Origin: JAMHWD01 sp035911135
GTDB taxonomy: Bacteria; Pseudomonadota; Alphaproteobacteria; Micavibrionales; Micavibrionaceae
DNA length: 64,000 bases
NCBI GenBank assembly: GCA_035911135.1
Contig: JAMHWD010000017.1
Coordinates: 1-64,000 of the forward strand
Direction: 5' to 3'
Made by a program: the position numbers and the translations under genes. Below are positions 1 through 8,967 of the stretch, piece after piece (position 1 is the stretch's first letter; each line of letters begins with the position of its first letter). Under the pieces are notes generated by a model. It saw only the letters and a list, made by a program, of their open reading frames with translations. It searched no databases and was not told the DNA's origin.

Positions 1-2
1 AA

Positions 3-173
3 GAAGCGCAAGTAATCATTGAAAAATGGCGGCATCATTATAACCATATCAGGCCGCACAGTTCGCTCGGATACAGACCGCCAGCACCAATCGCCCGCAT
101 AGATAAAGGCTCTTTAGCTACGCTTGCAGACCCTTTATCTATGCCGCAACACGGGCAGCGGATTCACTTTTAA
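3..173 (+). CDS. IS3-family transposase, C-terminal fragment (cut by window start)
   Basis: The window opens inside a reading frame that ends at the TAA at 171-173 and encodes 56 residues. It contains W-R-x-x-Y-N-x-x-R-P-H-S-S-L-G-Y-R-P-P-A-P, the typical C-terminal signature of the DDE integrase domain of IS3-type OrfB transposases. The catalytic Asp residues and most of the final DDE region lie outside the window, so intactness cannot be judged. No second transposase copy is seen in the window. The family call is firm; the subgroup is not determined. Confidence 0.85.
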   Translation, partial: EAQVIIEKWRHHYNHIRPHSSLGYRPPAPIARIDKGSLATLADPLSMPQHGQRIHF

Positions 174-200
174 CATGGACTCGAATATGGGGGTTGACCA
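174..200 (+). mobile_element. Putative right end of the IS3-type element
   Basis: Directly after the transposase stop lies TGGACTCGAATATGGGGGTTG followed by ACCA. IS elements whose transposase carries the LGYRPPAP signature commonly end with a terminal inverted repeat of this G-rich kind a few tens of bases past orfB. The left end is outside the window, so neither the inverted repeat nor a target duplication can be checked. The exact boundary is an estimate. Confidence 0.35.
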
Positions 201-670
201 AATCACCGGCAAAGGAGATCCGCCGCTGCTTTGGCGTTACGGTATTCTCCCGTTTTTCTGCTGGTGGTGCTAGCCCGCGCGCGATCAGTCAAACCGGCGG
301 AAAAATCAGCACTGCTCCAGCAAAACTCTGAAAATGTAAGAAGGACAAAAATTATAAAGGCAGTGGTCATTAGAAAAATCTCTCTTATCGAGGGACCTGA
401 ACCTTTTAAAACCTTATGTATGGGGAGGATCAGATCGGTGTTGCTTGTGTCAGAAAAACAGGGCCGGAAGGACAAAGCCCTTTGTTCAAGGGCCGCCAGC
501 CAAAATGTTTAACAACAGCAACGACAGATCATCATGAAGTTCAGGTAACAGCAGTTTCAAAGTCCTGTCAACATCTTTGACCAAATTTTAAATTAGGGAT
601 TGTATTTCGCGGAGCAATTTTCTAGAGTTCGTATATTAGAATTTTCGAATAAAAAGAAAGAGATAGCAGA
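201..670. other. Intergenic stretch with no convincing gene
   Basis: Short open frames exist on both strands (231-512 plus, 203-475 minus), but neither resembles a known family and they overlap each other. The minus frame has a hydrophobic stretch and ends three to five bases from the inferred IS end, so it could be a gene remnant cut by the insertion; this is weak. The right part must carry the promoter of the formaldehyde dehydrogenase gene at 671. Confidence 0.4.
577..605 (+). promoter_or_regulatory. Possible sigma-70-type promoter of the frmA-fghA pair
   Basis: TTGACC at 577-582 and TTGTAT at 600-605 are separated by exactly 17 bases. The -35 is a good match; the -10 keeps only the first T and the final A and T of the consensus. 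The position, about 65 bases before the frmA start, is reasonable. Prediction only. Confidence 0.25.
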
Positions 671-1777
671 ATGAAAACACGTGCCGCCATTGCCGTTGCT
701 GCCGGAAAACCGCTGGAGATTGCCGAGGTTGATCTGCAAGGCCCGCGCGAGGGCGAAGTCCTGATCGAGATCAAAGCCACCGGCGTTTGCCATACGGATG
801 CCTTCACACTATCGGGCGATGATCCGGAAGGCGCCTTCCCCGCCATTTTAGGCCATGAGGGCGCCGGCATCGTGCGCGAGATTGGCGCGGGCGTAAAATC
901 ATTATCCGTGGGCGATCACGTCATCCCGCTTTATACGCCGGAATGCCGCGAATGCGATTACTGCCTGCACCCCAAAACAAATCTTTGCCAGAAAATTCGC
1001 TCCACGCAAGGCAAGGGCCTCATGCCGGATGGCACGTCGCGCTTTTCGCTGAACGGCAAGCCCATATTGCATTACATGGGATGCTCGACTTTTTCGAATT
1101 TTACCGTGCTTCCTGAAATCGCCGTGGCCAAAATCCGCAAAGACGCGCCCTTCGACAAGGTTTGTTACATCGGTTGCGGCGTGACAACAGGTCTGGGCGC
1201 AGTAATATTTGACGCAAAAGTTGAACCCGGATCAACCGTGGCCGTATTCGGTCTTGGCGGGATTGGCCTGAACGTCATTCAGGGCGCAAAGATGGTGGGG
1301 GCTTCCCGCATCATCGGCATCGACCTCAACCCGTCGAAGGTAGAGCTGGCGAAGAAATTCGGCATGACCGATTTTATCAACCCCAAGGATGTCGGCAATG
1401 TCGTTGAGGCGATTGTCGATCTGACCAATGGCGGAGTTGATTATTCCTTTGAATGTATCGGCAATGTGAATGTCATGCGCCAGGCACTGGAATGCTGCCA
1501 CAAGGGATGGGGCGAGAGCGTGATTATCGGCGTCGCCGGCGCGGGACAGGAAATCTCCACCCGCCCCTTCCAGCTGGTGACGGGCCGTGTCTGGCGTGGC
1601 AGTGCATTCGGCGGGGCGCGCGGCCGGACGGATGTACCGAAGATTGTTGATTGGTACATGGATGGCAAGATCAACATTGATGATCTCATCACCCACACCA
1701 TGCCATTGGAAAAAATCAATGATGCATTCGATCTGATGCATGAAGGCAAATCCATCCGCAGCGTGGTGATGTATTAA
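671..1777 (+). CDS. frmA: S-(hydroxymethyl)glutathione dehydrogenase (class III alcohol dehydrogenase)
   Basis: The 368-residue product is a full-length zinc-dependent medium-chain dehydrogenase of class III. It oxidises S-hydroxymethylglutathione, formed from formaldehyde and glutathione, to S-formylglutathione with NAD+. Visible features are the catalytic-zinc segment G-V-C-H-T-D near residue 40, the GHEGAG motif, the structural-zinc cysteine cluster P-E-C-x-E-C-x-Y-C-x(6)-N-L-C and the nucleotide-binding GLGGIG. The ATG at 671 gives the expected N-terminus. The stop is one base before the start of the S-formylglutathione hydrolase gene, so the two are almost certainly co-transcribed as a formaldehyde-detoxification unit. 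The frmA/adhC assignment is firm because the class III features and the partner gene agree. Confidence 0.95.
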   Translation: MKTRAAIAVAAGKPLEIAEVDLQGPREGEVLIEIKATGVCHTDAFTLSGDDPEGAFPAILGHEGAGIVREIGAGVKSLSVGDHVIPLYTPECRECDYCLHPKTNLCQKIRSTQGKGLMPDGTSRFSLNGKPILHYMGCSTFSNFTVLPEIAVAKIRKDAPFDKVCYIGCGVTTGLGAVIFDAKVEPGSTVAVFGLGGIGLNVIQGAKMVGASRIIGIDLNPSKVELAKKFGMTDFINPKDVGNVVEAIVDLTNGGVDYSFECIGNVNVMRQALECCHKGWGESVIIGVAGAGQEISTRPFQLVTGRVWRGSAFGGARGRTDVPKIVDWYMDGKINIDDLITHTMPLEKINDAFDLMHEGKSIRSVVMY

Positions 1778-1778
1778 A

Positions 1779-2630
1779 ATGACATTGAAGGAAATTGAAA
1801 AACACGCCTGTTTCGGCGGCAGCCTTGCGGTTTACGAACATCAGAGCGCCGCCCTGTCCTGCGCGATGAAATTCTCCATCTTCCTGCCGCCCAAGGCGCT
1901 GGCCGGGGAGAAAGTTCCATTTCTTACCTATCTGTCGGGCCTGACCTGCACGCATGATAATTTCACGACCAAGGCCGGCGCGTATGCGGCAGCTTCCAGA
2001 GACAATATCGCCATTATCGCCCCCGATACATCCCCGCGCGGCGATGATGTGCCAGATGATGTGGCTTCCTATGATTTTGGCAAGGGCGCGGGTTTTTATA
2101 TCGATGCTGCGCAAGAACCATGGGCCAAGCACTTCCGCATGGAAAGCTATATCGCGGATGAGCTGAATAAACTTGTCATTACCGAATTTCCATTGCTGGC
2201 CGATAAACAGGGCATTTTCGGCCATTCCATGGGCGGGCATGGCGCACTCACACTCTATCTGAAATACCCCGGCCTTTATCAATCGGCCTCTGCGTTCTCG
2301 CCCATCGTTGCGCCCGCGCAAGTGCCATGGGGCCAGAAAGCGTTCAAGGGATATCTTGGCGAAGACGAGACCGCATGGCAGGCGCATGATGCCTGCGCGT
2401 TGATAGAAAAATCATCGGCGCGCAATACATTCCCGCCCATCCTGATCGACCAGGGCAGCGCGGATCAATTTTTAGAGGCCCAGCTCAAACCCCATCTGTT
2501 TGAGGTGGCATGCGCCAAGGCCGGGCAAAACCTGATCTTGCGGATGCAAGATGGCTATGACCACAGCTATTACTTCATCCAGAGTTTTGTGGCCGATCAC
2601 ATCGCCCATCATGCGCGGATACTGGCTTAA
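1779..2630 (+). CDS. fghA: S-formylglutathione hydrolase
   Basis: The 283-residue esterase-D-type alpha/beta hydrolase splits S-formylglutathione into formate and glutathione, the second step after the upstream dehydrogenase. The nucleophile elbow G-H-S-M-G-G-H-G places the catalytic serine at about residue 150. The oxyanion segment Y-L-S-G-L-T-C-T near residue 51 and the C-terminal DHSYYFI containing the catalytic histidine are also present. Length and motifs match the FrmB/FghA family throughout. It starts one base after the frmA stop, indicating translational coupling. No formate dehydrogenase is encoded nearby, so the fate of formate is not visible here. Confidence 0.95.
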   Translation: MTLKEIEKHACFGGSLAVYEHQSAALSCAMKFSIFLPPKALAGEKVPFLTYLSGLTCTHDNFTTKAGAYAAASRDNIAIIAPDTSPRGDDVPDDVASYDFGKGAGFYIDAAQEPWAKHFRMESYIADELNKLVITEFPLLADKQGIFGHSMGGHGALTLYLKYPGLYQSASAFSPIVAPAQVPWGQKAFKGYLGEDETAWQAHDACALIEKSSARNTFPPILIDQGSADQFLEAQLKPHLFEVACAKAGQNLILRMQDGYDHSYYFIQSFVADHIAHHARILA

Positions 2631-2699
2631 TTTTTTTCACTGGCCACTGGTTGATGATATTCTTCGCCTTAGCTTCTTTACAAAGAAGGGGAAAATATC

Positions 2700-3194
2700 A
2701 TGACCGCCAATATCAATCCAGCCGTTCGCATCGGCCATGTCCATTTGAAAGTCGCCGATATCGACCGGGCGCTTGGCTTCTATGAAAGCGTTCTAGGCTT
2801 TAAGGTCATGCAGCGCCACGGCGATCAGGTGGCCTTTATCTCGGCCGGCGGATACCATCATCACATCGCCTTAAACACATGGGAAAGCAAGGGCGGCGGC
2901 CCGCCGCCTTACGGTACGACCGGCCTTTATCACACGGCTATTCTCTATCCTACGCGCAAAGCGCTGGCCGAAGCCCTGCAACGCGTCGATGCGGCCGGCA
3001 TTGAACTGGACGGCGCGTCCGATCACGGTGTCAGTCAGGCGCTTTATTTACGCGACCCGGATCAGAACGGCGTTGAATTATACTGGGACCGCCCGCAGGA
3101 AGAATGGCCGTTTGATGCACAAGGCAATCTGGCCATGTTCTCCCGCCGGCTTGATCTGGATGATTTACGCGCGCAGGCCAATAGCCTAGAATAG
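2700..3194 (+). CDS. VOC-family (glyoxalase/extradiol dioxygenase-like) protein
   Basis: The 164-residue protein holds a vicinal oxygen chelate domain: I-G-H-V-H-L-K-V-A-D-I-D-R-A-L-G-F-Y near residue 12, a YHHHIALN segment near 52, and D-P-D-Q-N-G-V-E-L-Y near 125. The H-to-E pattern suggests a metal site like that of CatE-type catechol 2,3-dioxygenase relatives, but the substrate cannot be inferred. A purine-rich AAGGGG lies about 10 bases before the ATG and supports the start. It is followed after 3 bases by the flavoprotein gene at 3198, suggesting one transcript. Confidence 0.8.
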   Translation: MTANINPAVRIGHVHLKVADIDRALGFYESVLGFKVMQRHGDQVAFISAGGYHHHIALNTWESKGGGPPPYGTTGLYHTAILYPTRKALAEALQRVDAAGIELDGASDHGVSQALYLRDPDQNGVELYWDRPQEEWPFDAQGNLAMFSRRLDLDDLRAQANSLE

Positions 3195-3197
3195 CGC

Positions 3198-4415
3198 ATG
3201 AACAAAAGCATTGCCATTATTGGCGGCGGCCCGGCGGGGTTGATCGCGGCGGAGCGCCTTTCAGCGCAAGGCTTGCGCGTGCGCGTCTATGAACGCAAGC
3301 CCACGGTGGCGCGAAAATTCCTGATGGCCGGGCGCGGCGGGCTGAACATCACCCATTCCGAAGACATGGAGTCTTTCCTGTCAAAATACGGGAACCGGAA
3401 AGACATCCTCGCGCCGATGATCCGCGCCTTCACGCCGCAGGATTTACGCGATTGGTGCGCGGGGCTGGGGCAGGAAACCTTTATCGGCACCAGCGGGCGC
3501 GTCTTTCCTCAATCTTTTAAGGCTTCGCCCTTGCTGCGGGGCTGGATTGCCCGGCTTGAGGCGCAGGGCGTTGAAATTCTGCCCCATCATGAATGGACAG
3601 GATGGCGCGAGGATAAGCTGGTATTTCGAGTTGGTGAAATGGAAGAGACCATAAAGGCCGATGCCATTTTGCTGGCGCTGGGCGGCGCATCATGGCCGCG
3701 GCTTGGGTCGGATGGAAGCTGGGTCAATATTCTGCATGAATCCGGAATCACAGCCGCCGCGCTTGAACCTTCCAATTGCGGATTTGAAACCGGATGGTCG
3801 GAAATATTCATAGAGCGCTTTGCCGGAAAACCTCTTAAACCTGCCAGCTTCACGCTTGATGGCCGCACCATAAAAGGAGAGGCCATCATCACGGCAAAGG
3901 GCATTGAAGGCGGCGCGATATATGCGCTTTCCTCTGCGCTGCGGGGTAAGATCACGCAAAACGGCCACGCGGAAATGACCATTGATCTCAAGCCGGATCT
4001 TGGATTGGATGATATGACCGATCGTCTGCGACGCCCCAGAAAAGGTCAATCCTTATCAAATTTCCTGCGTAAGAATTTAAAAATATCCGATGTGGCCATT
4101 GGCCTGATCATGGAACGGCAGGACAGGGCCTTGCTCGCGGGGTATGCGCCGGAGATTCTGGCCGGGATCATCAAAGCCTATCCGCTGAAACTCATGGCGC
4201 CGTTTTCAATTGAGCGGGCCATCTCCAGCGCAGGCGGGATCAGATTTGAAGATCTGGATGATGGTCTTATGCTCAAGAATCGCCCCGGTGTTTTTGTAGC
4301 CGGGGAAATGCTGGACTGGGAAGCGCCAACAGGCGGTTATTTGCTGCAGGCTTGTTTTGCCAGCGGTATTCACGCCGCCGCTTCGATCCGGAAATATCTT
4401 CAGGCCGTGCCATAA
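3198..4415 (+). CDS. HI0933/TIGR03862-type FAD-dependent flavoprotein
   Basis: The 405-residue protein starts with a dinucleotide-binding motif I-I-G-G-G-P-A-G-L-I-A-A followed by K-F-L-M-A-G-R-G-G-L-N-I-T-H-S, the signature of the HI0933/BaiN-like flavoprotein family. The C-terminal G-V-F-V-A-G-E-M-L-D-W-E-A-P-T-G-G-Y is the second conserved flavin-binding block. Members are predicted oxidoreductases and most have no assigned substrate, so none is given here. The gene follows the VOC gene by 3 bases. Length is typical for the family. Confidence 0.85.
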   Translation: MNKSIAIIGGGPAGLIAAERLSAQGLRVRVYERKPTVARKFLMAGRGGLNITHSEDMESFLSKYGNRKDILAPMIRAFTPQDLRDWCAGLGQETFIGTSGRVFPQSFKASPLLRGWIARLEAQGVEILPHHEWTGWREDKLVFRVGEMEETIKADAILLALGGASWPRLGSDGSWVNILHESGITAAALEPSNCGFETGWSEIFIERFAGKPLKPASFTLDGRTIKGEAIITAKGIEGGAIYALSSALRGKITQNGHAEMTIDLKPDLGLDDMTDRLRRPRKGQSLSNFLRKNLKISDVAIGLIMERQDRALLAGYAPEILAGIIKAYPLKLMAPFSIERAISSAGGIRFEDLDDGLMLKNRPGVFVAGEMLDWEAPTGGYLLQACFASGIHAAASIRKYLQAVP

Positions 4416-4422
4416 TATCGCC

Positions 4423-5508
4423 CTAGGCAAGATCAAGCATGAAATCCAGAATATCCGGTGCATTTCTGGATTTCTGCCGCATCTCGTACATTATCATGAC
4501 CCTGTCCAGATCCAGATCACGGAAACGATTGCCCTCTTCCTCAAGCGTGCGCCATTTGCGCCGCACTGCCGTGTGGTGCAAGTCATAGCCGGCGGCCTTG
4601 GTGATATGTTCCATCTCGGCGAATTCAAAGGCCTGACGCAAAAGATTGTTATCCCTTAATTGCCCTGATGTCGAAGGCAGGTTCAAAGGTTCCAGCACCA
4701 GCGATTCCCCATCCGCCAGCCTGGCCTGTTTTGCAGCATCATCATGACCAAACATGGTTTGCGGGAAAGACGGCGCGCTTTGAAATATCTCCTGCATGTA
4801 ATTCTGCAACATCGTCGTCCCATACCATTTTACAAGGCTTGGCTGATGGAAATAATGATGAAAAGCGGCGTCACTGCCCGCACGCACCGGGTCATGCCAA
4901 TTTTGATCAAGCGCATATCTGAGCCCATTGGCATAGGATGTAAAAACCTCGCCATAACCATCAGGCTTTTGGGCAACCCGCCGAAACGGGCGTCTGCATC
5001 CATTTATAAACATTTCATGCAAAACTCTGGCCGCGCAGCTTTCCGCGCCAGCCTCCATGGACATCACCGCCAAAAGACGGCTCGGGTAATCCCAGCGCAC
5101 ATTGGTCACAATCTTCGGCTGGATCGAGTGCATCAGCTCATGCGGAATAACGCGCACATCATCTACCCTGCCATTATAAACGGATAAGGATATGGTATTA
5201 TTCCAATGCTCGCCCTTGGTGCTGGCATCGGCAAATTGCCGGCGAAGGAAAGCCGTTTTGGATGACTTGGCCGCCAACAACATGCGCCGGCCCAGATCGC
5301 TGTTATAATATATCCTGTCCATCGCTTCGGCCATTTGCGGATCGCGCCGCCTTAAATGCCGAAAGGCGTGAAGATACAAATATCCATTATGCGGCTCGTC
5401 CTCGGACGCAAGCACATTTGGCACGGCCAGCATGGCAGCATTTCGGGTCTGCGCTGAAGCAGCTTTCATCTCTTCCCTGATTTTTGTCTTTTCATATTTA
5501 CACCCCAC
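4423..5508 (-). CDS. DUF6782-like putative zinc metallopeptidase
   Basis: The product is up to 361 residues and has H-E-L-M-H at about residues 123-127, followed about 25-30 residues later by E-A-G-A-E. This is the arrangement of a gluzincin-type metal site (HExxH plus a downstream Glu). The overall layout resembles the DUF6782 putative metallopeptidases of alphaproteobacteria; that family name is from memory. No signal peptide is visible, so it is probably cytoplasmic. The longest frame begins with GTG at 5508; an ATG at 5469 with a purine-rich GGGAAGAG just before it is an alternative start. It is convergent with the flavoprotein gene. Substrate unknown. Confidence 0.6.
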   Translation of the reverse strand: MGCKYEKTKIREEMKAASAQTRNAAMLAVPNVLASEDEPHNGYLYLHAFRHLRRRDPQMAEAMDRIYYNSDLGRRMLLAAKSSKTAFLRRQFADASTKGEHWNNTISLSVYNGRVDDVRVIPHELMHSIQPKIVTNVRWDYPSRLLAVMSMEAGAESCAARVLHEMFINGCRRPFRRVAQKPDGYGEVFTSYANGLRYALDQNWHDPVRAGSDAAFHHYFHQPSLVKWYGTTMLQNYMQEIFQSAPSFPQTMFGHDDAAKQARLADGESLVLEPLNLPSTSGQLRDNNLLRQAFEFAEMEHITKAAGYDLHHTAVRRKWRTLEEEGNRFRDLDLDRVMIMYEMRQKSRNAPDILDFMLDLA

Positions 5509-5646
5509 AATAAGGATAGGGTTTCATATGGTCAATATTCATTGAATTTAAAAGCAAAATCAAAAGCTTGGACGTTTTGACCTGATGCGGTAGAATAGCG
5601 GGAACGCAGATTTTATTTCACTTCTCTCCCCCGCATCTCGATAACC

Positions 5647-6528
5647 ATGAAAAGTATTTTTCACAATCCCATTCTTTATTTCCGCAACAACAAGCTGGCG
5701 CGTCTTGATGTCATGCTGCGCCCCGGCCTTGCGGTGCGGCGAGGATTTTTCTATTCCTTCGCCAAGTTTTTTGCCGCCATGCTGGCCATGAATCTCTCTC
5801 TGACCCTGATCGGGCATGTGGCGGAACCCATAACGCCAGCGGCCGCAAATTCCCCCTTCCTCGCAGGGCTTATTGTTATCCCTTCGCTGATACTGGCGGC
5901 CGGAATTGCTATTATGGCCATTGACTGGGTGGATGCGCGCTGGCGCGCCAAGGTAAATACCGGCGATGGCAACAATCAAGCGGTTGATATCCGGGCGATC
6001 CTGAAAACCTACCGGGAAACAAAGGCCATTCAGGAATATCACCGGCAAATTATTGACCGCATCCTCGCGCGGGAAGGTGAGCTGATCAGTCAATTACCCA
6101 CATTGGAAGATTATGAGCTGGAACTGATTGAGGATGGATTTTTATATGGCATAGAGCGCGAGCATATCTGGGATATGGATGATGAAAAACATCGCCTGCG
6201 CCGCAGCGATATGGCGTATGGCACAAAATTGATTTTCTTTTCCCTGATAGCTTTTTTCTTCCTGACCTTCGGGATGGTTTATGGTTTGAGCGAATATCTT
6301 CTAAAAATGGCCGGCATGCGCGACTCCGGTTTCATCATGTTTTATGTCATGATCCCGGTTGCCCTTTATGCCATGTATCACGCCATGAAAAAGACAGATG
6401 AGATATGGGCGCGGCTTGGCCCCTTTCGCAGAACCATGGCGCGGCGCAGCATTTTTTACTGGCCCGTGACATTATTAATAGTGACCGGCGTTAATCTCTG
6501 GATACTTCACATTCTGGGCCGGATTTAG
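5647..6528 (+). CDS. Multi-pass membrane protein of unknown function
   Basis: The 293-residue protein has two hydrophobic segments in residues 35-100, a charged cytosolic-looking middle of about 100 residues rich in Glu and Arg (100-190), and three further hydrophobic segments in 195-290. I do not recognise the family. It stands alone, divergent from the metallopeptidase gene and 71 bases before the carboxyltransferase gene. The reading frame is long, starts with ATG and its composition fits its neighbours, so it is likely real; no function is proposed. Confidence 0.65.
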   Translation: MKSIFHNPILYFRNNKLARLDVMLRPGLAVRRGFFYSFAKFFAAMLAMNLSLTLIGHVAEPITPAAANSPFLAGLIVIPSLILAAGIAIMAIDWVDARWRAKVNTGDGNNQAVDIRAILKTYRETKAIQEYHRQIIDRILAREGELISQLPTLEDYELELIEDGFLYGIEREHIWDMDDEKHRLRRSDMAYGTKLIFFSLIAFFFLTFGMVYGLSEYLLKMAGMRDSGFIMFYVMIPVALYAMYHAMKKTDEIWARLGPFRRTMARRSIFYWPVTLLIVTGVNLWILHILGRI

Positions 6529-6599
6529 GCCGCAAGCTTATTGCCCTCGCATGGATTTTCTTCTAGCCTTGGTGATAATAAAATTCAGGGAGAATTTTT

Positions 6600-8204
<1,605 letters not shown>

Positions 8205-8208
8205 TGAT

Positions 8209-8961
8209 ATGGACAATATTCTTCTATCCTATGATGGCCCCGTTGCCACGCTGACCCTGAACAGGCCGGAAGTGCATAACGCCTTTAACGCCTCCATGAT
8301 CGCAGAGCTTGCGGATGTATTTGACGCGCTGGCTGCCCGTAATGATATATCGGTTGTCGTGCTACGCGGCGCTGGAAAGAGCTTTTCAGCCGGCGCGGAT
8401 CTGAACTGGATGAAGGAATCCGTTAATTTTTCCAAAGAAGAAAACCGCAACGACGCGCTGGCACTGGCTAGCATGCTGGGAAAACTCAATACCCTGCCCC
8501 AGCTCACCATCGCCATGGTGCAGGGCGCGGCCATGGGCGGAGGCTTTGGGCTGGTCTGCTGCTGCGACTATGTGATTGCCGGAGAAAAGGCATTATTCTC
8601 ATTGTCCGAGGTCAAGCTGGGCCTGATCCCGGCAACAATCGGCCCCTATGTCGTGCAAGCCATCGGCCAGCGTCAGGCAAGGCGCTTTTTCCAGACGGGC
8701 GAGCGTTTCGGCGCAGGCAAGGCACTGGAAATAGGGCTTGCCCACGAGACAGGCGATATCGAGGAATTATTGGCCAAAGCGCTGGATGAGATTACCAAGA
8801 ATGGCCCCTATGCCATGCGCGCGGCTAAAAAACTCTGCTTTGATTTATCCGGCGCTTATATATCGGAAGCTGTCATGGAAAATACGGCCGAGCGGATTGC
8901 CGCTATCCGCACGGCCCCCGAGGCGCAGGAACGTCTTGCAACTTTTCTGGCCAAGAAATAA
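8209..8961 (+). CDS. liuC: Enoyl-CoA hydratase/isomerase, probably methylglutaconyl-CoA hydratase
   Basis: The crotonase-fold protein has 250 residues when started at the ATG at 8209, five bases after the liuB stop. The longer in-frame start at 8107 lies inside liuB and is unlikely. Motifs are L-N-R-P-E-V-H-N-A-F-N-A near the N-terminus, the oxyanion segment S-F-S-A-G-A-D-L-N-W-M, and V-Q-G-A-A-M-G-G-G-F-G-L. The S-A-G-A-D-L-N-W-M form and position after liuB fit hydration of 3-methylglutaconyl-CoA in leucine breakdown. Substrate specificity within the crotonase family is inferred mainly from context. Confidence 0.8.
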   Translation: MDNILLSYDGPVATLTLNRPEVHNAFNASMIAELADVFDALAARNDISVVVLRGAGKSFSAGADLNWMKESVNFSKEENRNDALALASMLGKLNTLPQLTIAMVQGAAMGGGFGLVCCCDYVIAGEKALFSLSEVKLGLIPATIGPYVVQAIGQRQARRFFQTGERFGAGKALEIGLAHETGDIEELLAKALDEITKNGPYAMRAAKKLCFDLSGAYISEAVMENTAERIAAIRTAPEAQERLATFLAKK

Positions 8962-8967
8962 ATATTT

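Noticed and set aside
203..475. Minus-strand 90-codon frame beside the IS end
   Set aside because: Overlaps an equally long plus-strand frame and matches no known family.
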